From positions 86,899 through 150,898 of the forward strand of contig NZ_JBJHZZ010000006.1 of assembly GCF_045310675.1 (NCBI RefSeq): a DNA stretch of 64,000 bases. Direction: 5' to 3'. The stretch comes from Clostridium_AT stratigraminis. GTDB taxonomy: Bacteria; Bacillota; Clostridia; Clostridiales; Clostridiaceae. Positions within the stretch are counted from its first letter, which is position 1. Each line of letters begins with the position of its first letter. A program made the position numbers and the translations under genes. A model generated the notes under the pieces. The model saw only the letters and a list, made by a program, of their open reading frames with translations, ran no database searches and was not told where the DNA came from. This document shows, one piece after another, positions 17,604 to 25,411 of the stretch.

Positions 17604-18626
17604 TTATGCTGTTATGGTTTTTAAAATCAATAATTCTACTTCAGTTTTACTGTTAACTGGCGAACTTTTAAGTACCTCTTCACTTTCTAAGCAGTCATTT
17701 ATAGCAGTTTTCAAGTTTTTAAGTGTAAATCTTTTACTTTGAATCATCATTTTATCACAAATAAAGGGGTTCATTTTTAGCTCCTTAGAAAGCACATCCT
17801 TTGTTTTCCCTTTTTCAATTCCAAGTTTTAATTGTAAAAGTAGATTAAACTGCCGTTCAACCATATACAAAATATAGGTAAGTTTCTCTCCTTTATATAT
17901 AAGTTCTGATAAGATGTCCAATGCCTTTTCTAATTTCTTTTGGGATATTGAATCCACTAAATTAAAGATATCATTATCTGCTTTTGGCGGCAGCATCATC
18001 AAAATATCTTCCTTTGTAATTTCCTTGTTTATAGCATAGCAGCAAAGCTTCTCAACTTCATTTTTTGCAGATTCCATGTTGGCTTCAATTTCCTCACAGA
18101 AAAATTTTAGTTCTGCCCTGCCTATATTTTTATTTTTTTCGTCAAACAGTGCTTTAATCTTTTTTTCAAGATTTACGCCCTTTAATTTATCAAATTTAAC
18201 AACAGAAGCTTTTTTATCAAATTTCTTAATTTTGCTGCTAGGTTTCTCTCTTTCTTCCTTAAACACATAATAGACAATTAAAATTGTATGCTTTGCAGGA
18301 TTATCTAAATATTTTAGGAGAATCTCAAAGCTTTTATTTGCGGCTCTATCTTCTCCTTCTCCTAGAAACTCAGCTCTAAAAACTACAACTACTTTTTTCT
18401 CATCTAGAAATGGTATAGTGTCGCATGTGTTAATAACTGCTTCCATATCCGCTGTTTTTCCATCAAATTGAACAAAGTTGATATCTGAATAGGCAGCATT
18501 AAGAACCTTTTTCTTAATAAATGAAATTTTTTCCTTCATCAAGGCTTCATCAATACCGCAAAATATATAGCAATTTTCAAATTTATTATTTTTAAGTTTC
18601 TCTTCTAATTCAATATATTCAAGCAA
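17604..18626 (-). CDS. holA: DNA polymerase III subunit delta
   Basis: 340-residue HolA, the clamp-loader wrench that opens the beta sliding clamp. The N-terminal domain includes NCYIFCGIDEALMKEK and a VVVVFRAEFL strand. The collar domain near the C terminus contains FNLLLQLKLGIEKGK and the end EVELLILKTI. It lies 4 bases downstream of comEC and faces rpsT, the conserved comEC-holA-rpsT arrangement. The identification relies on length, pattern and synteny. Confidence 0.9.
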   Translation of the reverse strand: MLEYIELEEKLKNNKFENCYIFCGIDEALMKEKISFIKKKVLNAAYSDINFVQFDGKTADMEAVINTCDTIPFLDEKKVVVVFRAEFLGEGEDRAANKSFEILLKYLDNPAKHTILIVYYVFKEEREKPSSKIKKFDKKASVVKFDKLKGVNLEKKIKALFDEKNKNIGRAELKFFCEEIEANMESAKNEVEKLCCYAINKEITKEDILMMLPPKADNDIFNLVDSISQKKLEKALDILSELIYKGEKLTYILYMVERQFNLLLQLKLGIEKGKTKDVLSKELKMNPFICDKMMIQSKRFTLKNLKTAINDCLESEEVLKSSPVNSKTEVELLILKTITA

Positions 18627-18630
18627 GAAA

Positions 18631-20436
18631 CTACTCCTTTCCTTTGCTTAATGTAAAACTAGGATATGCCTTATTAAAGACAATATCATAACTTGAGGTT
18701 TTTAAATTATTTATCGTTACATTTTTAGAAAAATAATAACTTTTCTGAGGTAACACTATTATATCACACTTTTTTAAATCAATATCCATAAAGTTCTGGG
18801 AGTTCCTTGTGAATATAATGGGATTGTTATTCGAATATACTTCTAAATTTAGCTCACCAGCCTCTGAATTTAAATTAGGCAGAGTCTTTAAATAAAAATT
18901 AGTACTAATTTTTAAGCTTAAGCCTTCCTTAGAATTTTTAATAATTCTTGAGAAGTTAAACTTATTATTAATTGTCTTTATATTGTTTCCTATATTTTCA
19001 CCATCATTGACTATTAATATTTTATTTAATTTATATTCTATAATTACACCATCACTTGCACCTAAATCTATATACTGTATATTGGGAAAAAATTTATAAT
19101 TATTTATAGCTACTAAGATTACTATTAATAAAGGAACTGGTTTTAAATTGTTCATTCCTCTTTTAATTAATATAAAAGAAATAATAATCAGTAAAATGGA
19201 ACAGCTTTCAAAGAAGTTTATATATACTACTTGCGGCGTTATTAAAAGCAAGGAATAAGTTGCACCTTCTAAAATCAGCATAATTAATTCTAAAAACTTA
19301 TTTAATAAGTTAAATATAAAATCAATTTTATAAAACAATAACGCTATGTTCCCTATTAGGACCAGCACAGTATAAATAGGTAATAAAACTATATTTCCAG
19401 GTATGAAGCCAAAGCTTAGATTCCCTAAGGAAAGTGCAGCATATGGCATTGAAAATACCTGGGCACTTAGAGTTAGGCTTATACTTTCATTAAGCTTATT
19501 TGGAATATAATAAAGAGCTCTTCTAATTTTGTTATAATAAAGCATGATTCCTAAAGTTGAAAGATATGACAATATAAAGCCTAAGTCCAGACAATAATAG
19601 GGTTTTAAAGTAAGAATAATTATTCCAGACAAGCTTAGGGCTGAAAGTCCATCATAATTTTTGAACACCTTTTTAGACATTTTTAAAATAAATATCATCA
19701 AAAAAGCCCTTAAAGTTGCAGGCTGCGCTCCTGTGAATAAGGCATATAAAAGTGACACAAAAATAGAGATTCCAATTCCAAAAACACCTTCCAGCACCTT
19801 GTAAATAATGGCCATATGAAAGCCTGATACACTAATGGCATGGACAACCCCAAGCTTTTTAAAGTCGTTCTTTTGAATATCAGAAAGGTAATTTGCTTCT
19901 CCAAAACATAGGGACATTATAAGTGCTGCCCTTTCTTCACCTAAATAAGTCTTGAATTTATTATATAATTTCTGCTTAAAGGTACTGATGCTTGAAATAA
20001 AATCCTTTTTCCCACTTAAAGCACTATCTACATATATGGTTCCAACTATTCCTTTTTCATAATCCCTTATATCTTCAAATTTACCTTTAATTATTAGATT
20101 TAAACCCTCATCTTCTTTTTTAAGATTTCCCTTAAGCAGCACATTTCTTCCATTTAATATGCCATAAGAATAAAATTCATTATATTTTGTAAGCCTTATA
20201 TTAAAAGTGTTCGAATCCACCTCCATATTATAGTAAAGATGTGAGCTAAGAATTCCAAGAAATAAAAAGCTAAGGATAATTATTGAATATTTAGTATCAA
20301 TTGTTGAGAGAATTATGATTAAAAAAGATGCAGTTAAAACTGCACCTATAACTAAACTATTTTTAAAAGCTATATAAGAAATACAACCTATAAAAAGAGC
20401 GATTCCATAAAATACAAGAGGCTTAACGAACTTCAT
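18631..20436 (-). CDS. comEC: ComEC/Rec2-family DNA-uptake channel protein with degenerate C-terminal domain
   Basis: 601 residues, against about 750-800 for full ComEC. N-terminal helices and an OB-like DUF4131 region (about 1-150) are followed by the competence domain (about 165-420), which carries VHAISVSGFHMAII and LFTGAQPATLRAFLM. The last 150 residues correspond to the metallo-beta-lactamase domain. However, the usual DVGQGDS motif appears as DLGASDG (457-463) and no HxHxDH zinc motif follows, so the nuclease-like domain looks dead or replaced. In the family it forms the membrane channel for single-stranded DNA. comEA lies 9.5 kb away. Confidence 0.82.
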   Translation of the reverse strand: MKFVKPLVFYGIALFIGCISYIAFKNSLVIGAVLTASFLIIILSTIDTKYSIIILSFLFLGILSSHLYYNMEVDSNTFNIRLTKYNEFYSYGILNGRNVLLKGNLKKEDEGLNLIIKGKFEDIRDYEKGIVGTIYVDSALSGKKDFISSISTFKQKLYNKFKTYLGEERAALIMSLCFGEANYLSDIQKNDFKKLGVVHAISVSGFHMAIIYKVLEGVFGIGISIFVSLLYALFTGAQPATLRAFLMIFILKMSKKVFKNYDGLSALSLSGIIILTLKPYYCLDLGFILSYLSTLGIMLYYNKIRRALYYIPNKLNESISLTLSAQVFSMPYAALSLGNLSFGFIPGNIVLLPIYTVLVLIGNIALLFYKIDFIFNLLNKFLELIMLILEGATYSLLLITPQVVYINFFESCSILLIIISFILIKRGMNNLKPVPLLIVILVAINNYKFFPNIQYIDLGASDGVIIEYKLNKILIVNDGENIGNNIKTINNKFNFSRIIKNSKEGLSLKISTNFYLKTLPNLNSEAGELNLEVYSNNNPIIFTRNSQNFMDIDLKKCDIIVLPQKSYYFSKNVTINNLKTSSYDIVFNKAYPSFTLSKGKE

Positions 20437-20725
20437 TATTTCTCGTAATATTTAGAGAATCTGGAACCTTATATAAAGGCCTATTGTTGTTCTTGGCCTC
20501 TTTTACCTCAAGGGTGATTTTTACTCTATGGCTTGGTTCATGATGCTCTATATCTAAGACCTCAGGAATTCCATCTCTGCTTCTTAGCAAAAAATAGGTG
20601 TTACTTATTTCTTCCGCAGCTTTTCTAGTAATTGAATCATAGCTTAAAAAATAATCCTCTTCAGGTATATTCAAATAAACAATATTACTTCCCATTACTG
20701 ATGTTTCAAACACGTTATTAATCAT
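20423..20725 (-). CDS. Conserved-looking small protein upstream of comEC, function unknown
   Basis: 100 residues, soluble, with no signal or membrane segment. ATG 20725 has GGAGGTG 9-10 bases upstream. It overlaps the comEC start by 14 bases, so it is translationally coupled to it. The sequence is acidic at the N-terminal half (YLNIPEEDYFLSYDS) and strand-rich after residue 55 (HHEPSHRVKITLEVK). I do not recognise a family. Coupling suggests a link to ComEC production, but this is only inference. Confidence 0.7.
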   Translation of the reverse strand: MINNVFETSVMGSNIVYLNIPEEDYFLSYDSITRKAAEEISNTYFLLRSRDGIPEVLDIEHHEPSHRVKITLEVKEAKNNNRPLYKVPDSLNITRNNEVR

Positions 20726-20851
20726 ACTTAATACACCTCCATAATTATTTTATCCAAAACCTATGTCTTTAATCAGAAGTAGTCTTTAATGAAAATCCAT
20801 TTAACATTTGAAGCATACTAAGAATAATGTATAACTATAGGTATTTAGGAG

Positions 20852-21358
20852 GTGGTCAGCATAAAAATTGGAATTATTTCAGATACACATATTTCAAAGG
20901 ATTTATATAAAATTGAGGAATTATTAAATAAACATTTAAAAGCTGTTGATTTAATAATACATGCTGGAGATTTTAAAAACAGTAAGGTTATTGATCTTTT
21001 AGAAAATCAAAAAAAATTTATTGGAGTTTTTGGTAATAATGATGGAGAGCTTATAAAAGAAAGAGTTAAAGAAAAAGAGCTTATTAATATTATGGGCTAT
21101 AAAATTGGAATTTATCATGGCCATGGCAATGCAAAAACTACTATCGATAGAGCTTATGAAATGTTTAAAGACAATAAAGTTGATATTATAATTTTCGGAC
21201 ATAGTCATCAGCCCATAATAAAGACAATGAATAAAATTCTGATGATAAATCCAGGATCACCGACAAGTAAAAGAAAGGATAGATGGTATTCTTATATAAT
21301 TTTAGAGCTTAGTAAAGGACACATTGATGCTCAACTTAACTTCTTTGACAAACTGTAA
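20852..21358 (+). CDS. YfcE/MJ0936-type metallophosphoesterase
   Basis: About 165-residue calcineurin-like phosphoesterase. The metal-binding motifs appear in order: IGIISDTH, IIHAGDF, FGNNDGE, YHGHGN and FGHSHQP, then NPGSPTSKR. These are cyclic-nucleotide or bis-pNPP phosphodiesterases of the YfcE group. The start is odd. The only canonical codon is GTG at 20852, which is the end of the AGGAGG itself (20847-20852). An ATA at 20861 sits 8 bases after AGGAGG and would give the family-typical (M)KIGIISDTH start. An in-frame stop lies at 20846, so no longer form exists. Confidence 0.85.
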   Translation: MVSIKIGIISDTHISKDLYKIEELLNKHLKAVDLIIHAGDFKNSKVIDLLENQKKFIGVFGNNDGELIKERVKEKELINIMGYKIGIYHGHGNAKTTIDRAYEMFKDNKVDIIIFGHSHQPIIKTMNKILMINPGSPTSKRKDRWYSYIILELSKGHIDAQLNFFDKL

Positions 21359-21417
21359 AATATATCTTTATATTTTTATAAAATACTTTTTTAATAATGA
21401 AAAACAATAAATAAAAA

Positions 21418-21467
21418 ATGAAGAATTATAAAGAAACACTATTTTTATATCCTTTATAATTCTTCAT
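21418..21467 (-). terminator. Terminator between the phosphoesterase and TPR genes
   Basis: Sixteen-base stem ATGAAGAATTATAAAG / CTTTATAATTCTTCAT, followed on the minus strand by TTTTTTATTT. It ends the kinase-TPR operon and may also serve the convergent phosphoesterase gene. Confidence 0.8.
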
Positions 21468-21496
21468 AAATTATTTTATGTAATAATTCCATAAAA

Positions 21497-23260
21497 CTAA
21501 TTAGTATAGTTAAATATCTCATTTAATTGGTCCATACTGGTAATTGCTTTACAAGTCTTAAGTTCTATCATTGAATTATAGTGCATTGCCATAACTAATT
21601 TATTATAGGCCTCTAAAGCTTTACTTGAATTAGCATATTGAATTCTATATTTTTCAGGTACAGATAAAACCATTTCTTCAACAACTTTGAAAGCTAGATT
21701 ATAATAATTTAAAGCTTCCTTAGCACCATCATTTTTTAAATAATAGTCTCCTATTAAGCAAGATAACTTCCATTCAAAATTAACATCTCTAATTTCTTCA
21801 GCTAGTTTTAAAGCCTTAATTAATAATTTCTCATCATTACTTTTACTTAGCTTAATATCAATAAACATCTTTTTTAATTTTAATATTTCATAAGCTGGTT
21901 TCATTGAATTGTATTTACTTAGAAAATTTAATGCTATTTTATCATAATTACAATCTATTAATGCTATAGTGATATTGTAAACAGACTCTAAAATTTGGTC
22001 ATTATTTTTGTATTTTGATAGAGCATAGCTTACTCCATCAACTATATCAATTACATCAGCCTCATTTTTAGCCTCACTTAGCTTTAAATATTCATATATA
22101 ATACCTATATTCCATTTAATCAATGTTTCATCTTTTTCAACTGAATCCAATGCTTTTTTTATATAGGATTTAGCGCAGTTAGTGTCTCCAAACTCATTAA
22201 AAATTAAGGCTGCAGCTTTATAATATTGTACTAATGTATATTCAGTATTAGAGTTTTTACCTATCTCTTTTTCAGCCTTCATTAAAAAGTCATAGGCTTC
22301 TGTGTAGTTATACAACTTTAAGTTAGCTTGTACTAAAAAAACGTAATTATAAGCTAATATATTATCAGCATAGGCTCCTGAAGGCATTTTTATAGCCTTA
22401 TTAAGCCAACTAAGGGACTTCTTATAATTAAAACATTTTAAATTAACTTCTCCAATATTAAGATAGCATATTTTAAGAAACTCCACATAAATAGAACCTT
22501 CGCAAAGTTTTTTTAGTTTTTTATAATATTCAAGTGCCTTTTCATAATCATGTAACTTTTCAGCATATACAATTGCAATATTATTTATAACACCAAACAG
22601 CCCTCTTTCATAATCAGCCTTCTCAAAGCACTCATAGGCCTGACTTAAAAGTTCTAAGTGCTCTTCTGGGCTTGTCATGTTTTTATAAAGATCTGCTAGC
22701 GAAATATATAATTTTCCTTTAAATAGAGGGAAGTTATCGCCACAGAGCAGCAATGTTTCATTGCAGAGTTCTCTAGCCTTAAAATACTCTTTTTTTATAT
22801 TGTAAATACGTGACATACCAATGTTATTTTCAATTTTACCTTTTAAATAATCAATTTCATTTAGAATTTTAGAAGCTTCCTCTGAATACTTTAGGGCATT
22901 TTCAATTTCATAACAGCTTATATAGCTATCCGCAGTTTTATTTAAGGCGTCAATAAGCAATGCTTTATTTTTAAGATTTTCTGCTGCAGCTTTTGCTTGC
23001 TGAAAGTACTGCATCCCCTCTTCTAATTTACCTCCTAGCTGATAAAAGTCTCCAAGTTTCATGGATAGGGTAAATACATCAGCAGTATTATTCTCAGATA
23101 TGCAGATTGAAAGTGCATTCTCATAGCTTTTAATAGCCATATGAATATCATTTTTCTTTTCAAAGGCTTTAGCATTTTTAATTAAAGCAGTCGCATTTAT
23201 CTTTTCTTTAGATCTTTTTACATCTTCAGCTATCTCCAAATTTTCTTCTGCAGCTTTCAA
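21497..23260 (-). CDS. Tetratricopeptide-repeat protein downstream of a histidine kinase
   Basis: 587-residue soluble protein made almost entirely of TPR-like helix pairs. Typical units are AIKSYENALSICISENN, ALKYSEEASKILNEI, ALEYYKKLKKLCEG and EALNYYNLAFKVVEE. There is no enzyme motif, DNA-binding domain or membrane segment that I can see. It lies 12 bases after the histidine kinase gene, so they form one operon, and ends at the terminator at 21418-21467. A scaffold or adaptor for the kinase, of the Rap/NprR kind but lacking their obvious N-terminal effector, is a reasonable inference. Confidence 0.8.
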   Translation of the reverse strand: MKAAEENLEIAEDVKRSKEKINATALIKNAKAFEKKNDIHMAIKSYENALSICISENNTADVFTLSMKLGDFYQLGGKLEEGMQYFQQAKAAAENLKNKALLIDALNKTADSYISCYEIENALKYSEEASKILNEIDYLKGKIENNIGMSRIYNIKKEYFKARELCNETLLLCGDNFPLFKGKLYISLADLYKNMTSPEEHLELLSQAYECFEKADYERGLFGVINNIAIVYAEKLHDYEKALEYYKKLKKLCEGSIYVEFLKICYLNIGEVNLKCFNYKKSLSWLNKAIKMPSGAYADNILAYNYVFLVQANLKLYNYTEAYDFLMKAEKEIGKNSNTEYTLVQYYKAAALIFNEFGDTNCAKSYIKKALDSVEKDETLIKWNIGIIYEYLKLSEAKNEADVIDIVDGVSYALSKYKNNDQILESVYNITIALIDCNYDKIALNFLSKYNSMKPAYEILKLKKMFIDIKLSKSNDEKLLIKALKLAEEIRDVNFEWKLSCLIGDYYLKNDGAKEALNYYNLAFKVVEEMVLSVPEKYRIQYANSSKALEAYNKLVMAMHYNSMIELKTCKAITSMDQLNEIFNYTN

Positions 23261-23272
23261 ATAATCACTTCC

Positions 23273-24154
23273 TTAAAAAATATCTTGTATATCAGAAAAT
23301 TCAACCTTTACCCTTTGATCAATATCGTCATCAAATTGAGAATAAAGATTTGATTTATTAGATTCGCTTAATTTTCTATTAGGAAGTTGAATTACAAATT
23401 TACTTCCTTTAGTATATTCGCTAGTAACGTTTATAGTACCGTTGTGCATTTCCACAAGGGCCTTTACTATGGACAAGCCAAGGCCGCTTCCTTCTCTGTT
23501 TCTAGTAAAACTTGTTTCAACTTTTCTAAATCGTTGAAAGATACTATTTAGTTTATCTTTTGGAATACCAATTCCATCATCTTCTACAGAAATACTTACC
23601 ATATTATTAATGTCTTCTAATTTTATTTTGATATTTCCTTGTTTATTTGAAAATTTAATGGCATTTGATAAAAGGTTTAACATTATTCTTTCAATTTTGT
23701 CTGCATCACAAGCAATAATTTTTTTATCTAAATTTGTTTCTAAGGTTAAATTAATTAATTTTACCTTTGCGTAAGCTTCAATAGATTGTACCACATTTTT
23801 AATAATTGTAACTATATCATAATTATGAAGCTCAATTGAAACATCATTGGAATCAATCTTAGTCATACTAATAATATTATTAATTAGTTTTAATAATCTC
23901 AGAGAATTTTGCTTCATTGTTTTCATATACTTCTCAAGTTTTTTCTCTGGATCTTTAATAGTTCCGCTTAAGGTATATAATTCAATAAGCTGCATTGCTC
24001 CCATTAAAATATTTATTGGAGTTTTAAATTCATGCGATATATTGGCGAAAAACTCACTTTTTTTATTATGATCTTCCAATTTTTCTTCACAAACTTTTAA
24101 GGCTAATTTTAATTTTTCTATCTCACTATTATCATTACTTTTATCAATATCCAT
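23273..24154 (-). CDS. Soluble sensor histidine kinase (orphan)
   Basis: 293 residues with no transmembrane segment. A short charged coiled coil (about 8-34) leads into the HisKA domain with the phospho-acceptor His41 in FFANISHEFKTPINIL. The HATPase domain carries the N box NLLSNAIKFSN, the G1 box VEDDGIGIPKDK and the G2 box GSGLGLSIVKAL. No sensor domain and no response regulator gene are nearby, so it is an orphan. Two Spo0A-box sequences lie upstream, linking it to the sporulation phosphorelay. The downstream TPR protein is co-transcribed and could supply the missing input. Confidence 0.9.
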   Translation of the reverse strand: MDIDKSNDNSEIEKLKLALKVCEEKLEDHNKKSEFFANISHEFKTPINILMGAMQLIELYTLSGTIKDPEKKLEKYMKTMKQNSLRLLKLINNIISMTKIDSNDVSIELHNYDIVTIIKNVVQSIEAYAKVKLINLTLETNLDKKIIACDADKIERIMLNLLSNAIKFSNKQGNIKIKLEDINNMVSISVEDDGIGIPKDKLNSIFQRFRKVETSFTRNREGSGLGLSIVKALVEMHNGTINVTSEYTKGSKFVIQLPNRKLSESNKSNLYSQFDDDIDQRVKVEFSDIQDIF

Positions 24155-24261
24155 ATTTTAAGTTTACCACCTTGTATATCAAGAATATTTATCCAACTAT
24201 TTTAAATCACATAATTATTAACCATATTAATTTTATCATAAATTATGGATAATGTATAGAA

Positions 24262-24310
24262 TTCGACATTTTTTAAGGAATTGTTTAAAAAGATTAATTA
24301 ATTTGTCGAA
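24262..24310. promoter_or_regulatory. Pair of Spo0A boxes upstream of the histidine kinase
   Basis: TTTGTCGAA at 24302-24310 (plus strand) and the reverse TTCGACA at 24262-24268 (TGTCGAA on the minus strand) both match the 0A box core TGTCGAA. They are 33 bases apart in opposite orientation, between the holin terminator and the kinase start (about 110-155 bases upstream of it). The minus-strand box could overlap the -35 of the kinase promoter. Confidence 0.6.
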
Positions 24311-24345
24311 ATTCAAGTTATAATTAATAAAGAATTCTTATTAAA

Positions 24346-24373
24346 ATAGCCAGCCATAAAAATGGCTGACTAT
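24346..24373 (-). terminator. Terminator of the holin gene
   Basis: Stem ATAGCCAGCCAT / ATGGCTGACTAT with one mismatch, followed on the minus strand by TTTTAATAAG. It lies 12 bases after the holin stop, so the kinase downstream needs its own promoter. Confidence 0.8.
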
Positions 24374-24385
24374 TCAAAGTAACTT

Positions 24386-24652
24386 CTAATCTTTTTTATC
24401 GGTAGTTTGTTTAATTAATTGGTGACTGAATACAGCAGCACCCGCAACAAGAATACCTTGTATTACTGCTTGTACTGTTAATCCAATTATAGAAACTGAA
24501 CCTACAATACCAAGAACCAATAATATATAGGGAATTAACCAATCTTTTAATTTAGGTGTATTTTTCAAAAGTATACCAATTATATATAAAACAGGGATTA
24601 ATATCAAAGCTTGTTCTGTAATTAATTCTATTAAATCTATATCCATATTCAT
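24386..24652 (-). CDS. Holin-like small membrane protein (phage Hol44/phage_holin_5_2 type)
   Basis: 88 residues. After a short acidic start there is one helix (about 13-29, LILIPVLYIIGILLK), a KNTPKLKDWLIPYIL segment, a second helix region (about 40-75) and a charged tail (KQTTDKKD). This layout and the LIPVLYIIG...KDWLIPYILLVLGIVG pattern fit phage holins of the Hol44 type, which also occur as single chromosomal genes in Clostridia. ATG 24652 has TTTGGAGG upstream, and its terminator is immediately downstream. No endolysin or other phage gene is adjacent. It might instead be a holin-like export or lysis factor. The family call is by resemblance only. Confidence 0.72.
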   Translation of the reverse strand: MNMDIDLIELITEQALILIPVLYIIGILLKNTPKLKDWLIPYILLVLGIVGSVSIIGLTVQAVIQGILVAGAAVFSHQLIKQTTDKKD

Positions 24653-25246
24653 ACCTCCAAATTATTTTAAGATATATGTAATAGTTTCTTTTAATTTTTA
24701 CAGTCCCCTCTATGTCATCTATTCCATGAATGGCAAACCTAATGGATTTAAGACATCATTTGACCTATTATAATTTATGTGCTTTTGTATAATTGTGTAC
24801 ACATAATGACTTTCTACCCGAATATTTTTATTACTGTATAATTCCACCAGCAATACTTTTAGCTTTTATAACTTAATTCATCTACATTATCTCCCATTGC
24901 TCATCACCTTACTTTTATAATAAAAAATACACCCAATTAATGGGTGTACATATCAATTAATATTTTAATTTATGTTCTTAATACTCTTATTTTTATGCAT
25001 AAAAACTACAAAACTCCTAATACTATTATTAACAACTCAAAGAGAGTTGTTTGAGAAGAAGGTTTCTTTACTTTTAAAGTAGAGTCCCTTCTTTTTTAAT
25101 ATAAACGTTTAAGAAGAAAATTGTTCATCAATAATTAATTCTTTTGCGTATATAAGCTAACTCTGAAAGTTTTATAATTTTAAGCTATAAAAAAAGACTC
25201 ATAAGATTTTTTTAAAGCTCTCATGAGTCATTGATTTAAATGGTTT
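24653..25246. other. Intergenic stretch between the holin gene and tRNA-Sec
   Basis: About 590 bases without a convincing gene. It holds the tRNA-Sec terminator (25189-25229), a hairpin with stem TACACCCA/TGGGTGTA (24928-24948) followed on the minus strand by a T run, and a GC-poor double hairpin at 25028-25097 (ACAACTC..GAGTTGT and GAAGAAGG..CCCTTCTTTTTT). Only tiny frames exist, such as a 12-codon minus-strand frame near 24895. The orphan terminators suggest a small RNA or the remains of a lost gene. Confidence 0.5.
25189..25229 (-). terminator. Terminator of the sel locus after tRNA-Sec
   Basis: Stem GACTCATAAGA / TCTCATGAGTC with an A/T-rich loop, followed by TTTTTTT on the minus strand. 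It lies 18 bases after the tRNA-Sec CCA end. Confidence 0.88.
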
Positions 25247-25343
25247 TGGCGGGAGTATGTAGGAATCGAACCTACCTACCGTGGTCTTAGCACGGCAACA
25301 CAGTTTTGAAGACTGGCAAGCACACCAGCACTTATCTACCCCC
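25247..25343 (-). tRNA. selC: tRNA-Sec (anticodon UCA)
   Basis: 97-base tRNA on the minus strand with the selenocysteine hallmarks. It has an extended acceptor arm (GGGGGTAG..ATACTCCC), a long six-pair D stem (AAGTGC..GTGCTT), the anticodon loop CTTCAAA with UCA, and a long variable arm (GCCGTG..CACGGT). The T arm is GTAGG-TTCGATT-CCTAC, and the CCA end is encoded. It is charged with serine, converted by SelA, and delivered by SelB to UGA codons. It directly follows selB, completing the selD-selA-selB-selC set. Confidence 0.96.
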
Positions 25344-25411
25344 GTATTTGCTTACTACGCATAATGATTTTACATAAAAATAATTCTAAAGTCAATGTAA
25401 GAAATAGTAAT

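Noticed and set aside
24386..24652. The holin-like gene as proof of a prophage.
   Set aside because: No integrase, structural, endolysin or attachment-site sequence is seen on either side.
24860..24905. A 12-codon minus-strand frame (MGDNVDELSYKS) with a weak ribosome binding site.
   Set aside because: Too short to support as a gene. It is mentioned only within the intergenic entry.
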